Of a DNA stretch of 64,000 nucleotides, positions 18,393 through 27,748 are shown piece after piece. The DNA comes from Arthrobacter sp. B1I2 (lineage in GTDB: Bacteria; Actinomycetota; Actinomycetes; Actinomycetales; Micrococcaceae). The stretch is from contig NZ_JAUSYC010000001.1 of the NCBI RefSeq assembly GCF_030816485.1, positions 4,092,001 to 4,156,000 on the forward strand, written 5' to 3'. The notes under the pieces were generated by a model. The model did not search any database. It had not been told where the DNA came from and was given only the letters and a program-made list of their open reading frames with translations. How positions within the stretch are numbered: position 1 is the first letter of the stretch; each line of letters begins with the position of its first letter. The position numbers and the translations under genes are program-made.

Positions 18393-20561
18393 ATGACCGG
18401 TTTTACGGGCCATGGCAACGATGTGGCATTACAAACTTTTGGCGTGGTCATGGACGCAAGCCCGGACGCACTGCTCGCCTTGACCGCGGATGGGATCATC
18501 CTGGCAGCTAACTCAGCGGCGGCGAGGCTCTTTGGTTTACCCCAGGAGGCCTTCTCCGGCCTGGACCACCGCCCCTTGATTGCGGAGGACTTCCGCGACG
18601 AGGTGGGCCACCTGTTTCAGCAGCTCCTCGCACAGCCGGAAGAGCATCCACTGCCGCGGGAGATCTGGGGACTGCGCCACGACGGCATCGAGATCCCCAT
18701 TGAAGTGGCGGCCGCGCTCCTCCCCCAGCCCACGACAGCCAAGGCTGGGGACCGCCCCGGAGTGGCAGAGCCGGCCCGGGCACGGCTGCTGCTTTCCGCC
18801 CGTGGTACAGCACACCGCAAAGCCGCGGACGAGGGCCTGCGCGAGGCCATGTCGATGCTGACGGCCACACTTGAATCCACTGCGGACGGCATCCTGGTCA
18901 TGGGCAATGACGGCAGGGTGGCCGGATTCAACGAACAGTTCCTCACCATGTGGGGCATCCCGCCCGAGCTGATGGAAGCAGACAGCGACGAGCCGGCAAT
19001 GCGGCTTGTCATTGGCCAGGTGGCGGATCCCGTTCCCTTCGCTGCCCGGCTGGGCGAACTCCAGGCGGACATAGCCGCGGAAAGCCACGACGTCGTGGAG
19101 CTCCGCGACGGGCGCACGCTGGAGCGGGATTCCCGCCCCCAGCGGGTGGGCGACAAGATCGTGGGGCGGGTATGGAGCTTCCGGGACGTCACCCCGCGGC
19201 GGAAAGCGCAGGAGCAGGCGCAGCGGGCCATCATGGACCTGGCCATCCAGGCTGACAAGCTGCGGGCCATGGCGTTCCAGGACCCGCTGACCGGGCTCGC
19301 GAACAGGGCTGTGTTCAACGACGCCCTGGCCGAATCACTGCAGGAGCGCAGGCTGAAGACGGTGGACGTCCTGCTCCTTGACCTGGACGACTTCAAGGAA
19401 GTAAACGACATCCTTGGCCACCAGGCAGGCGATGACATGCTCATCGAAGTGGCACGCCGGCTCCGCGGCTGCGTCCCCACGGCCGACGTTGTTGCACGGC
19501 TGGGCGGCGACGAGTTCGTGGTGCTTTTGACGGCCTGCCCGGACGCCGACGCGATCGCGGCGTGCATCGTGCGCTGCCTGCACGTCCCCGTGACCATCAG
19601 CGGCACGGTCCTGCGCCCGAGGCTCAGCCTGGGCCTGGCCTCGCTGGGGCAGGACAGCGTTGGACCCTCGGAACTGCTGCGGCACGCGGACATTGCCATG
19701 TATGCGGCAAAGGCTGCCGGCAAAAACCGGTTCCTGCGCTTCCACCCGGACATGATGCAGGCCCTGGTGCAGCGCACACACATGGAGAGCGGGCTGCGGC
19801 TGGCCGTTCCGCGCGGCGAAATCACCCTGGACTTCCAGCCGATCGTTTCTCACCGCATGGGACAGGTGGTCCAGTTGGAGGCCCTGGCCCGGTGGGACCG
19901 CGGTGGTGAGCGGGTGCCGCCGTCGATCTTCATTCCGCTCGCTGAGCGCACCGGGCTGATCAGCGAGATCGGGGCCGAGGTGATGGCCTCCGGAATGGTG
20001 CAGCTGGCGGGGTGGCTCAGCGAGGATCCGTCGCGGTCCCTGGCGGTCAACGTCTCCGGGGTCCAGCTGCAGGAACCGGACTTCGCCGAGACCGTTCTGA
20101 GGCTGGCGAATGCCAGCGGCGTGGCGCCCTACCAGCTGGTCCTGGAAGTCACCGAGAGCGTGTTTTTCGACGCCGACTGCAGCCTGATCCAGCAACTCAG
20201 CACGCTGCGGGACGCCGGCGCCAGGGTGGCACTGGATGACTTCGGCACCGGCTACTCCTCGCTGGGCCGGCTGCAGGACCTACCCGTGGACACGGTCAAG
20301 ATCGATCAGTCCTTCGTGTCCATGGTGCGGACCGGCAATGAGCGCCTGCCCATTCTGAGCTCCATGATCAACATGGCCCACAGCCTGGGTTTGACGGTCA
20401 CTGCGGAAGGGATCGAGACGGCGGCGCAGGCGGATTATCTGACGGCATTGGAGTGCGATTCGCTGCAGGGCTACCTGTTCTCATTGCCGGAGCCGGGTGA
20501 CCGGCTTGGCCAGGCACTGCACCATGCGGAAGAGGCGCTTAATGCTCTGAAGGGGCGGTAG
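18393..20561 (+). CDS. PAS-PAS-GGDEF-EAL cyclic-di-GMP turnover protein
   Basis: 722 residues, cytosolic (no membrane helix). Two PAS domains come first (about 12-125 and 145-265), then GGDEF (about 290-440) and EAL (about 460-710). The cyclase site is intact: RLGGDEF at 371-375. The EAL domain keeps E496-A-L, the NVSG motif, D615-D-F-G-T-G and KIDQSF, so phosphodiesterase activity is plausible as well. The inhibitory RxxD site that normally lies just before GGDEF is replaced by PTAD, so product feedback through it is unlikely. AAGGGG precedes ATG 18393. The PAS domains presumably sense a small ligand or redox state. Monocistronic. Confidence 0.94.
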   Translation: MTGFTGHGNDVALQTFGVVMDASPDALLALTADGIILAANSAAARLFGLPQEAFSGLDHRPLIAEDFRDEVGHLFQQLLAQPEEHPLPREIWGLRHDGIEIPIEVAAALLPQPTTAKAGDRPGVAEPARARLLLSARGTAHRKAADEGLREAMSMLTATLESTADGILVMGNDGRVAGFNEQFLTMWGIPPELMEADSDEPAMRLVIGQVADPVPFAARLGELQADIAAESHDVVELRDGRTLERDSRPQRVGDKIVGRVWSFRDVTPRRKAQEQAQRAIMDLAIQADKLRAMAFQDPLTGLANRAVFNDALAESLQERRLKTVDVLLLDLDDFKEVNDILGHQAGDDMLIEVARRLRGCVPTADVVARLGGDEFVVLLTACPDADAIAACIVRCLHVPVTISGTVLRPRLSLGLASLGQDSVGPSELLRHADIAMYAAKAAGKNRFLRFHPDMMQALVQRTHMESGLRLAVPRGEITLDFQPIVSHRMGQVVQLEALARWDRGGERVPPSIFIPLAERTGLISEIGAEVMASGMVQLAGWLSEDPSRSLAVNVSGVQLQEPDFAETVLRLANASGVAPYQLVLEVTESVFFDADCSLIQQLSTLRDAGARVALDDFGTGYSSLGRLQDLPVDTVKIDQSFVSMVRTGNERLPILSSMINMAHSLGLTVTAEGIETAAQADYLTALECDSLQGYLFSLPEPGDRLGQALHHAEEALNALKGR

Positions 20562-20593
20562 ACAGGGCGGCTTTGGCACCCAGCCTGCGTCGC

Positions 20594-20959
20594 CTAAGCT
20601 GCTTCCTGCCGGCCCGGGCGCTGCGGCTTGGTGGCCGTGGGCTGGGAGGGATTGGGCTGTGCATGAGACGGCGGCACCTCAACGGCACCTTCGTTGCTGG
20701 TTTCCCGCACGGGTGCGGCAGCGCGGTTGCGGCGCCAGCGGCGAACCAGGTCGCCGGCTGCCAGCAGTCCTGCAAGCGGGGTCAGCACAGCGGCCGCGTA
20801 GACGAACAGCATCCAGGTCAGGGTGGTCAGCGGCGGCTGGTTGTTGTTGAGCAGGGACAATCCGCCCAGCATGCCCACAACCCAGAACAGCACCACGACC
20901 GTCAGTACGGCGCCGGCAGGAAAATACTGGTTGGTCACGACTTTTTTCAGGGATTCCAT
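20594..20959 (-). CDS. Two-helix membrane protein of unknown function
   Basis: 121 residues, GGAGGA ribosome site. A short start with two helices (VLTVVVLFWVVGMLGGLSLL and LTWMLFVYAAAVLTPLAGLLAAG) is followed by a basic cytoplasmic segment (RRWRRNR) and a Pro/Ala/Thr-rich tail. No family recognised. It converges with the GGDEF/EAL gene. Confidence 0.7.
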   Translation of the reverse strand: MESLKKVVTNQYFPAGAVLTVVVLFWVVGMLGGLSLLNNNQPPLTTLTWMLFVYAAAVLTPLAGLLAAGDLVRRWRRNRAAAPVRETSNEGAVEVPPSHAQPNPSQPTATKPQRPGRQEAA

Positions 20960-21182
20960 GCGCTTCCTCCTGCCTGGCCGGGGGACGGCAAAAGCCGCTC
21001 AAAGACAAGTATGGGGCCCGGCCGGCATGAAACTGTGCAAGACGACACGGCGAGTGATGAAGCTAACGTCACCACCCGCCGTCGTACAAATTACCGGGCC
21101 GGAAAGCGGGTCCCTGCGCCCTTCCCCGAAAGGGGTTGGGCGGATACCGTTGTGCCTGTCCGCCCGAACAATGGAGTCTCCC

Positions 21183-21734
21183 ATGCGCAAAGTCACTGCC
21201 GGCCTGTTCCACTCCGTGGACGGCGTGGTGTCCGAACCTTTCAAGTTCCAGTTCGACAGCTTTGATGAGGAACTCGGCGCGGGCTTGACCAGGATGATCG
21301 GTGCGGTGGACACGGTGGTCCTGGGCCGCGTCAGCTACCAGGAGTGGGCCGGTTACTGGCCGACTGCCTCTGCAGACCAGGACTTTGCCGGGTTCATCAA
21401 CCCCGTGGAGAAGTTTGTTGCCTCACGCACCCTCACCGGGCCGCTGGAATGGCAGAACTCGCAGCTGATGGACGCGCCGCTCAAGGATTTCGTGGCCGGG
21501 CTGAAGGATCGCGACGGCGGCGAAATTGCCGTGTGCGGGAGCATCTCCGTGGTGCGGCAGCTGCTGTTCGCCGGGCTCCTGGACTCGCTGCAGTTGATGA
21601 CGCACCCGGTCATCGCCGGCAGCGGCCGCAGGCTGTTCGAGGACGGCGACCCGTTGACCCGGCTGGTGCTGCAGGACCAGTCGACCACAAGCAAGGGCAA
21701 CGTGCTGAGCACATACGGAGTACGCGGGGAATAA
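21183..21734 (+). CDS. Dihydrofolate reductase-like (RibD C-terminal) protein
   Basis: 183 residues from ATG 21183. It begins RKVTAGLFHSVDGVVSEP, the start typical of the YwjB/RibD-C reductase group, with VVLGRVSYQEWAGYWP and an NADPH-binding ISVVRQLLFAGLLDSLQL region. This group shares the DHFR fold but usually lacks the substrate determinants of true FolA. Its physiological substrate is unknown. Confidence 0.88.
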   Translation: MRKVTAGLFHSVDGVVSEPFKFQFDSFDEELGAGLTRMIGAVDTVVLGRVSYQEWAGYWPTASADQDFAGFINPVEKFVASRTLTGPLEWQNSQLMDAPLKDFVAGLKDRDGGEIAVCGSISVVRQLLFAGLLDSLQLMTHPVIAGSGRRLFEDGDPLTRLVLQDQSTTSKGNVLSTYGVRGE

Positions 21735-21769
21735 CGCTGCGCCGGATGGGGGCGGTGGTCCCACGCGGG

Positions 21770-22120
21770 TCAGGCGGCCAGCGGCGCCCCGAAAAGCTCC
21801 TCCGCGAGACGGGCCAGGTGATCCGGGATGTCCGCTTCGGCTCCGTGTTCGCCGCGCCCCAGGAAGACCGCGGTGCCCCTGATCCCGTCAAGGTCCAGGC
21901 CGCATTCGTGCATCAGCTGCCCGGCCCGGAAGTTGACCGGCAGGAGCATGGTGACGCTTTCCGCGTTCAGGTAGACATGCCAGTCGCCGCGGATCACTGA
22001 TTCCAGCGGCCCGTCCACCAGGACTTCCAGGGACTTCAGGTCGGCGGGCACCTGCTCCATGCGGATGGGTTCGGCATTGCTTGCCGGTACTACCAGTGCT
22101 GTGTAAGTTCTGTTGTTCAT
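21770..22120 (-). CDS. DUF3846-like small protein
   Basis: 116 residues. It reads as the DUF3846 type: VVPASNAEPIRMEQVPADLKS, then EVLVDGPLES, NAESVTMLLPVNF and DLDGIRGTAVFLGRG, a short alpha/beta protein often found on mobile elements and phages. No catalytic motif. It converges on the DHFR-like gene and lies 73 bases after mmuM on the same strand. Confidence 0.65.
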   Translation of the reverse strand: MNNRTYTALVVPASNAEPIRMEQVPADLKSLEVLVDGPLESVIRGDWHVYLNAESVTMLLPVNFRAGQLMHECGLDLDGIRGTAVFLGRGEHGAEADIPDHLARLAEELFGAPLAA

Positions 22121-22192
22121 CGTTCGTTCTCCATAGGTTTTAACACCGGTGGAGGCGGTGGTGTTCCCGCCGCCCGGCAGGACCCTGGAGAG

Positions 22193-23137
22193 CTAGGCCC
22201 TGGCAGCCAACGCGGCAATGTCGCGGGGCGTGGTCCGGCAGCAGCCACCCATGATGCGGGCACCACGCTTCCACCAGTCCGGGGCACCTGCGGCAAGGCT
22301 CGAAGGGGCGGCGCCACCTGCGGCGGCAAAGTCCGGGGCCCACGTCTTTGTCGCAGGATCATAGGTTTCCCCGGAGTTCGGGTAGGCCAGCAACGGTCTG
22401 TCGGTGTGCAGGCGCAGGGCTGCGAGCGCTGGGCCCACCAGGTTGAGCGGGACGCAGTTAACCCCCACTGCGGCAACATGGGGCTGACCGTCAAGGAGCC
22501 GGGCCACATCCGCCAGCGGGGTTCCGTCGCTGATGTGCCCGCCGTCGCGCAGTGAAAAGGAGAACCAGGTGTCGACGCCGTGTTCCCGGCCCAGTGCCAG
22601 CAGGGCTTCCGCTTCGGTGAAGGAAGGCAGCGTTTCAAAGGCCAGGAGGTCCACGCCGGCGTCTACCAACGCGGCGATGCGGGGGCCGTGGAAGTCCCTG
22701 AACTCCGCGGGGCTGAGGACGTAGTCTCCGCGGTATTCGGAACCATCGGCCAGGTAGGCACCGTAAGGCCCCACGGAGCCGGCAACCAGCAGCGGCCCGG
22801 CGTCCGGATGCTCGGCCAGGTGCTCCCGCCGCGCATCGGCCGCCAACTGGACGGACAGGCCAACCAGCTCCAGGGCTTCCTTCTCCCCGATCCCCCGTGC
22901 GGCAAAACCCTGGGGCGTGGCCTGGTAACTGGCGGTGGTGGCGATGTTGGCACCGGCCGCAAAGTAGTCGCGGTGGACCTCCCTGATAAGACCAGGCTGT
23001 TCCAGCAGGACCTTGGCGGACCACAGGGGATCGTCCAGGTTGCAGCCGCGGGCCTCGAGTTCCGTTGCCAGGGCGCCGTCGGAAATCAGGGACGCGCCGG
23101 ATTCCAGCCAGGCGGACAGGGAGAAAGCGGGAGGCAT
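22193..23137 (-). CDS. mmuM: Homocysteine S-methyltransferase
   Basis: 314 residues. It transfers a methyl group from S-methylmethionine (or SAM) to homocysteine, giving methionine. The family start SDGALATELEARGCNLDDPLWSA (trimmed here) is followed by TTASYQAT, FETLPSFTEAEALL, the zinc ligand Cys in GVNC and the C-terminal zinc pair GGCCRTTP. All three cysteines are present, so it should be active. The divergent IclR gene and a palindrome over its promoter suggest regulation. A permease of the MmuP kind lies nearby. Confidence 0.95.
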   Translation of the reverse strand: MPPAFSLSAWLESGASLISDGALATELEARGCNLDDPLWSAKVLLEQPGLIREVHRDYFAAGANIATTASYQATPQGFAARGIGEKEALELVGLSVQLAADARREHLAEHPDAGPLLVAGSVGPYGAYLADGSEYRGDYVLSPAEFRDFHGPRIAALVDAGVDLLAFETLPSFTEAEALLALGREHGVDTWFSFSLRDGGHISDGTPLADVARLLDGQPHVAAVGVNCVPLNLVGPALAALRLHTDRPLLAYPNSGETYDPATKTWAPDFAAAGGAAPSSLAAGAPDWWKRGARIMGGCCRTTPRDIAALAARA

Positions 23138-23143
23138 GTGATC

Positions 23144-23166
23144 ACTATAAGCACCAATTCATGCTT
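23144..23166 (-). promoter_or_regulatory. mmuM promoter with overlapping inverted repeat
   Basis: On the minus strand a TATAGT -10-like box (23149-23144) lies 6-7 bases before the mmuM start, implying a very short leader. Overlapping it is AAGCA-N8-TGCTT (23149-23166), a small palindrome that the adjacent IclR-type regulator could bind. Confidence 0.35.
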
Positions 23167-23248
23167 TTACTGAGTGTTACTTCCTTCGTGCGAGCGGGGA
23201 CACTGGACCTGCGGACGGGCCACGAACCTGGCCGCTAAACTCAGGTCC

Positions 23249-24010
23249 ATGTCGAAGACCTCCAGCATGGGCCGCGGAGTCGAGGCCCTTTTGGCTGTTG
23301 GGGCGCGCCATGCCGACGGACTTCCCGGCGGAACGGTGGCTGATGTCGCAGCCGATCTGGGCCGGGACCGCAGCCAGGTGTCGCGCAGCCTGCGCACGGC
23401 GGAGCAGGAAGGCTTCCTGGCACGGACGCTCAAACGAAGCTACGCCCTGGACTGGCAGGTCTTCACCGACGCGCAGCTCCTGACCGAACGCCGGCTGGAG
23501 TCTGACGGCGGAACCGTGCTGGATGCCCTGGCCGCCGAAACCGGGGAAGCCTGTTTCCTGGGAGTGCTGCGCGGGGACAGCACCGTGACCATCGGTGAGA
23601 GCGTGCCGTCCGGAAGCAACCTGGTGGGCTCGTGGCTGGGCCGCCCCTACCCCGCCTACTGCAGCGATGCCGGCCAGGCGGTCCTGTGGGAAGCGCCCGA
23701 GGCGGAAGTGCGCAGCGTCTTCTCGAAGGTGGAGTTCATCCGGCATGGTCCCAACACGCCAGCCGGCGTGGATGAGTTCCTCGCACGGCGGCAGGCCGCC
23801 CGGGAGCGTGGCTACTCGATCGTGGATGAGGAGGCGGAACCCGGACTGTACTCGCTGGCCGTCCCTGTCCGGGACTTCAAGGGCGAGGTGGTGGCGGCCC
23901 TGCAGATCGTGGGGATCAAGGAACGGCTGGAGCCGCGCCGGGAGCCCTGCGCCGCGGCGCTCGTGGCACAAGGACAGTGGCTCGAGTCCAGGCTGGGCTA
24001 CCGGGGCTGA
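23249..24010 (+). CDS. IclR-family transcriptional regulator
   Basis: 253 residues from ATG 23249. The winged-HTH domain (residues 5-70: GTVADVAADLGRDRSQVSRSLRTAEQEGFL) is followed by an IclR effector domain with SYSIVDEEAEPGLYSLAVPVRD-type C-terminal sequence. It is divergent from mmuM across about 110 bases and most likely controls it. Three to four imperfect copies of a GGGGCT/CCTGGGACT motif fill the short gap to the next gene. Confidence 0.88.
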   Translation: MSKTSSMGRGVEALLAVGARHADGLPGGTVADVAADLGRDRSQVSRSLRTAEQEGFLARTLKRSYALDWQVFTDAQLLTERRLESDGGTVLDALAAETGEACFLGVLRGDSTVTIGESVPSGSNLVGSWLGRPYPAYCSDAGQAVLWEAPEAEVRSVFSKVEFIRHGPNTPAGVDEFLARRQAARERGYSIVDEEAEPGLYSLAVPVRDFKGEVVAALQIVGIKERLEPRREPCAAALVAQGQWLESRLGYRG

Positions 24011-24039
24011 CGCGCTACCGGGGCCAACGCCGGGGCTGG

Positions 24040-24069
24040 CTAACCCTGGGACTGACTAACCCTGGGACT
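24040..24069. repeat. Short tandem repeat at the junction of two convergent IclR genes
   Basis: CTAACCCTGGGACT occurs at 24040-24053 and 24056-24069 (16-base period). The second copy runs into the stop codon of the downstream IclR gene. Confidence 0.7.
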
Positions 24070-24859
24070 AAACAGTGCCGAGGCGTTGGGCCGCCCGCGC
24101 AAGTACCGCTGCGGCTGCCGCGCCGTCCGTCCCGAGCTCTGCCCTGCTGCCAAGCACACTGAGTGAGGCGATGATGGAACCGCCCGCGTCCCGCACAGGG
24201 ACCGCGAGCTCCACCACCCCGTGCTCAAACTCCTCCGCCGCGGCAATGAAGCCGGCAGCGCGGTCACGGACCAGGAGATCCCAGATCCCCTCCGTTGAGT
24301 GGGCAGCCCCGGGGCCGCCGATGCCGATGTAGTTCACGCCTTCCAGCAGGTCCTCCAGGGCAGTGCGGTCGAAGTCCCACAGCAGTGCCCTGCCGGCGCC
24401 GGTGCACCACACGGGCGTCACCAGGCCGGGTGCCACGAAACTGCCGGGGACGGCATCGTTGCTGGAGGCTCGGAGCAGGATCACGCGGAATCCGTCACGG
24501 ACGGAGAGCCGCACCCGCAGCCCCAGTTCGGCCACCAGCGCCTCGAGCTCCGGCCCTGCTTCCCGGACCCAGCCGGAGTTCAGCGAGGCCGCGAGGCTGA
24601 AAAAGCGCCGGCCTATGCGGAACGGCCCGCGGTCCGGGCGTTCAAGCAGTTCCAGGCTGCACAGCTCCTGCGACAACCGCGACACCCGGCTCTGCTCCAT
24701 GCCCAGCTCTATCGCGAGCTGTGACACCCCCAGCGGCTGCTGCCCCCGCTTTTCCCGGTCCGCCACCAGCCGCACAATCCGCAGTCCCTGCGCCATCGAC
24801 GACGCCTCGGCGGTCAATTCCACGCTTCCCTGCCCCTCCGGCCACTGATCACGCCCCAT
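24068..24859 (-). CDS. IclR-family transcriptional regulator
   Basis: 263 residues. The winged-HTH region (about 20-80: LGVSQLAIELGMEQSRVSRLSQEL) is followed by an effector domain ending with GVVELAVPVRDAGGSIIASLSV. It is convergent with the other IclR gene, to which it is only distantly similar. It lies 120 bases downstream of the permease on the same strand and probably regulates that gene. Confidence 0.87.
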   Translation of the reverse strand: MGRDQWPEGQGSVELTAEASSMAQGLRIVRLVADREKRGQQPLGVSQLAIELGMEQSRVSRLSQELCSLELLERPDRGPFRIGRRFFSLAASLNSGWVREAGPELEALVAELGLRVRLSVRDGFRVILLRASSNDAVPGSFVAPGLVTPVWCTGAGRALLWDFDRTALEDLLEGVNYIGIGGPGAAHSTEGIWDLLVRDRAAGFIAAAEEFEHGVVELAVPVRDAGGSIIASLSVLGSRAELGTDGAAAAAVLARAAQRLGTV

Positions 24860-24978
24860 TGTTCCACGCTGCCCGCCGGCCTGGACGGCGGGCCGGGGAA
24901 AGGAACCAACGACGACGCCGTCCCCGTCGCAGGTGCCACGGGCACCTCCCCGGGCTGCCGGCGTCGTCCGTTCCCCGC

Positions 24979-26409
24979 TTAGCGCACCGCACCCGCGGTG
25001 CGGGCGTGCCGGATGTGGAAGTAGAGGTAGCAGGCGGCGACGAAGGGGATGCCGAAGTAGAGGGCTGCCACCTGGGCGGGGTCGAACGCGATGCCGATCA
25101 GGGAAATGACGCAGAGGGAGAACGCCAGGATGGGCACCAGCGGGAACAGGGGCGCCTTGTAGGCCAGGGCAGAGACGTCACCGCCATCCCTGACGAAGGC
25201 GCGGCGGTGGAAGTAGTGCGAGGCAGTGATGGACATCCACACGCCCACCACGGCGAAACCCGCCACGGACACGAGCACCAGGTAGACCGTCTCCGGCGCC
25301 ACCACACTGCTGATGAGGGAGGCGAGACCGCCCACCATGCTGACGGACAACGCCACCAGGGGGATGCCGCGGCTGGTCAGCTTCTTCAGTGCGCGCGGGG
25401 CGTGGCCCTCGTCGGCGAGCGAGTAGAGCATGCGGGCGCAGGAGAAGAGGCCGCTGTTGCCGGCGGACAGGAGGGCGGTGATGATGACGAAGTTCATGAT
25501 GTCCGCGGCGAACGGGATGCCGATGGCGGAGAACACGGTCACGAACGGGCTCTCATCCAGGCCCACTTCCGTGTAGGGAATGGTGGCGGCGATGACGGCG
25601 ATGGCGCCGACGAAGAAGATCAGCAGCCGGACTACGGTGGTGCGCAGGGCCTTGGGGATGGCGGTGGCGGGGTCCCTGGTTTCGCCTGCTGCCACGCCGA
25701 TCAGTTCCGAGCCGGAGAAGGCGTAGAAGACAGCGAGCACGGTGACCAGGATCCCGGTGGCTCCGTTGGGAAACAGCCCGGATTCGGTGGCGAAGTTCTG
25801 GAACAGGAAGGGGTGGCTGCCGCCGCTGAGCGGGTGGAAGCCGGCCAGCGCCGCGCCGCCCAGGACGATCAGGCCGATGATGGCCGCCACCTTCACGATG
25901 GCGAACCAGAACTCGGCCTCGCCGAAGAACCTGGAGGATATGGCGTTGAATCCGAAGAGAACGGCGGCGAAGACCAGGCACCAGACCCACACCTCGACGC
26001 CAGGGAACCAGCGCTGCATGAGCAGCCCCGATGCGGTGAACTCCGAGCCGATGGCCACCGCCCAGCAGAGCCAGTACAGCCAGGCGGTGGCGAATCCGGT
26101 GGCCGGCCCGATGGAGCGCGCGGCGTAGATGTGGAAGGCACCGGACACCGGGTAAGCGATGGCAAGTTCACCCAGGCAGGCCATCACCAGGTAAACCACG
26201 AAGGCGCCAACAAGGTAGGCGATGACTGCACCGAGCGGACCGGCCTGCGAGATGGTGTACCCCGAGCTGACGAACAGGCCGGAGCCGATGACCCCGCCCA
26301 TCGCGATCATCACCAGGTGCCGCGACCCCATGGAGCGCCGGAGGGCGGACCCGGCCCGCGGCTGCGCTGCCGGCCTGTGATCCAGGGTGAGCGGGGGTGA
26401 GGGTTCCAC
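24979..26409 (-). CDS. Amino-acid permease (AAT family; possible S-methylmethionine permease)
   Basis: 476 residues from GTG 26409, which has GGAG five bases upstream; the longer frame to 26541 adds a non-membrane stretch without a ribosome site. Twelve helices; the family signature MGSRHLVMIAMGGVIGSGLF is at the start of helix 1, followed by GPLGAVIAYLVGAFVVYLVMACLGELA in shortened APC form. LysP/MmuP/CycA-type carriers share this pattern. The nearby mmuM makes S-methylmethionine uptake a reasonable guess but not a proof. Confidence 0.9.
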   Translation of the reverse strand: MEPSPPLTLDHRPAAQPRAGSALRRSMGSRHLVMIAMGGVIGSGLFVSSGYTISQAGPLGAVIAYLVGAFVVYLVMACLGELAIAYPVSGAFHIYAARSIGPATGFATAWLYWLCWAVAIGSEFTASGLLMQRWFPGVEVWVWCLVFAAVLFGFNAISSRFFGEAEFWFAIVKVAAIIGLIVLGGAALAGFHPLSGGSHPFLFQNFATESGLFPNGATGILVTVLAVFYAFSGSELIGVAAGETRDPATAIPKALRTTVVRLLIFFVGAIAVIAATIPYTEVGLDESPFVTVFSAIGIPFAADIMNFVIITALLSAGNSGLFSCARMLYSLADEGHAPRALKKLTSRGIPLVALSVSMVGGLASLISSVVAPETVYLVLVSVAGFAVVGVWMSITASHYFHRRAFVRDGGDVSALAYKAPLFPLVPILAFSLCVISLIGIAFDPAQVAALYFGIPFVAACYLYFHIRHARTAGAVR

Positions 26410-26620
26410 GGGGTCTCCAAACGAAGAATTGCACGATGTAAGTGCCGAAAGTAGCACGGCGGCCGAATTTAGCAGCATCAAAAGCATAAAAGCATGCTCA
26501 TATTGCACGGTGTTACTTCTGGTGGGCACAGGGGAAGGCACGACGACGGCACCTTGCCGCGTGCCGCCGTCGCACCTTCACATCGTGACCGGGACAGCGG
26601 CCGGGTAAACTTGTGCAGTC

Positions 26621-27748
26621 ATGCGCTGCTCCTACTTTGATGCCGGCACCTGCCGCTCCTGCACCCACATGGGCAGGCCCTACGGTGAACAGCTGGCCGG
26701 CAAGCAGCTGCACGTCAAGGCCCTGCTTGCCGGCCACACCGAGCTCGAATGGCTGCCGTCCGTGGCGAGCCAGGAGTCCGGCTTCCGCAACAAGGCCAAG
26801 ATGGTGATCGGCGGAAACGCGCACAACCCGACCATCGGGATCCTGGACGCCGACGGCCACGGCGTGGACCTGCGCAAGTGCGGCATCTGCTCCCCCGGTC
26901 TGCGGGCCTGCTTTCCGGTGCTGGCAACCTTCATCCGCAGGATCCGGCTGACGCCCTACGACGTTCCGCGCCGGACCGGAGAGCTCAAGCACGTCATCAT
27001 CACCGAATCCCCGGACGGCGAGGTCATGCTGCGGCTGGTCCTGCGCTCCGAACAGGTGGTGCCGCGCATCCGGAAGCACCTTCCGGAGCTCCTGGCCGCC
27101 CTGCCCCAGGTGAAGGTGGTCTCGGTCAACCTGCACCCGGAGCACAAAGCGGTACTGGAAGGCGACCGGGAGATCCTACTCACGGAGCAGTCCACCCTGA
27201 GCATGCGGGTCAACGACATCAACCTGCACCTGCGCCCGCAGAGTTTCTTCCAGACCAACACCGAGATGGCCGCGGCCCTGTACCGCCAGGGGCGCGAGTG
27301 GGTCAACGAACTGGCCCCGGCCTCGGTGTGGGACCTGTACTGCGGCGTGGGCGGGTTCGCCCTGCACAGCGCCGCCCCGTCCCGTACGGTCACGGGCATT
27401 GAAGCCAGCAGCGAAGCGATCGTGTCGGCCCGGATCAGCAGTTCCGAAGCGGGCCTGGAGGGGATGGACTTCCAGGCTGGCGACGCCACCGCGTTTGCCC
27501 TCGCCAGCAAGCAGTCACCGGACCTGGTGATCGTGAACCCGCCCCGGCGCGGGATCGGCAAGGAGTTGTGCGGCTGGCTGGAATCGTCGGACGTGCAGCA
27601 GGTTGTGTACTCGAGCTGCAATGCGCAGTCGCTGGCCCGCGACCTGGCCGCGCTTCCCTCGTTCACCGCGCGGCGTGCCCGGGTCCTGGACATGTTCCCG
27701 CAAACCACGCACTACGAGGTGATGGTCCTGCTTGAACGGGCGGCCTGA
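26621..27748 (+). CDS. rlmC: 23S rRNA (uracil-5-)-methyltransferase, RlmC type
   Basis: 375 residues. It methylates a uridine of 23S rRNA from SAM. The N-terminal Fe-S cysteines are visible (MRCSYFDAGTCRSC and later RKCGICSPG). There is a central RNA-binding region, then SAM motifs DLYCGVGGFALH, the NPPRRGIG motif and the catalytic Cys in VYSSCNAQSLARDL. There is no TRAM domain, which separates RlmC from RlmD. Its last 37 bases overlap the convergent PaiB-like gene. Confidence 0.95.
   Translation: MRCSYFDAGTCRSCTHMGRPYGEQLAGKQLHVKALLAGHTELEWLPSVASQESGFRNKAKMVIGGNAHNPTIGILDADGHGVDLRKCGICSPGLRACFPVLATFIRRIRLTPYDVPRRTGELKHVIITESPDGEVMLRLVLRSEQVVPRIRKHLPELLAALPQVKVVSVNLHPEHKAVLEGDREILLTEQSTLSMRVNDINLHLRPQSFFQTNTEMAAALYRQGREWVNELAPASVWDLYCGVGGFALHSAAPSRTVTGIEASSEAIVSARISSSEAGLEGMDFQAGDATAFALASKQSPDLVIVNPPRRGIGKELCGWLESSDVQQVVYSSCNAQSLARDLAALPSFTARRARVLDMFPQTTHYEVMVLLERAA

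Noticed and set aside
24721..26400. 559-residue open frame antisense to the amino-acid permease
   Set aside because: Hydrophilic, His/Gly/Asp-rich mirror of transmembrane codons; no homologous features.
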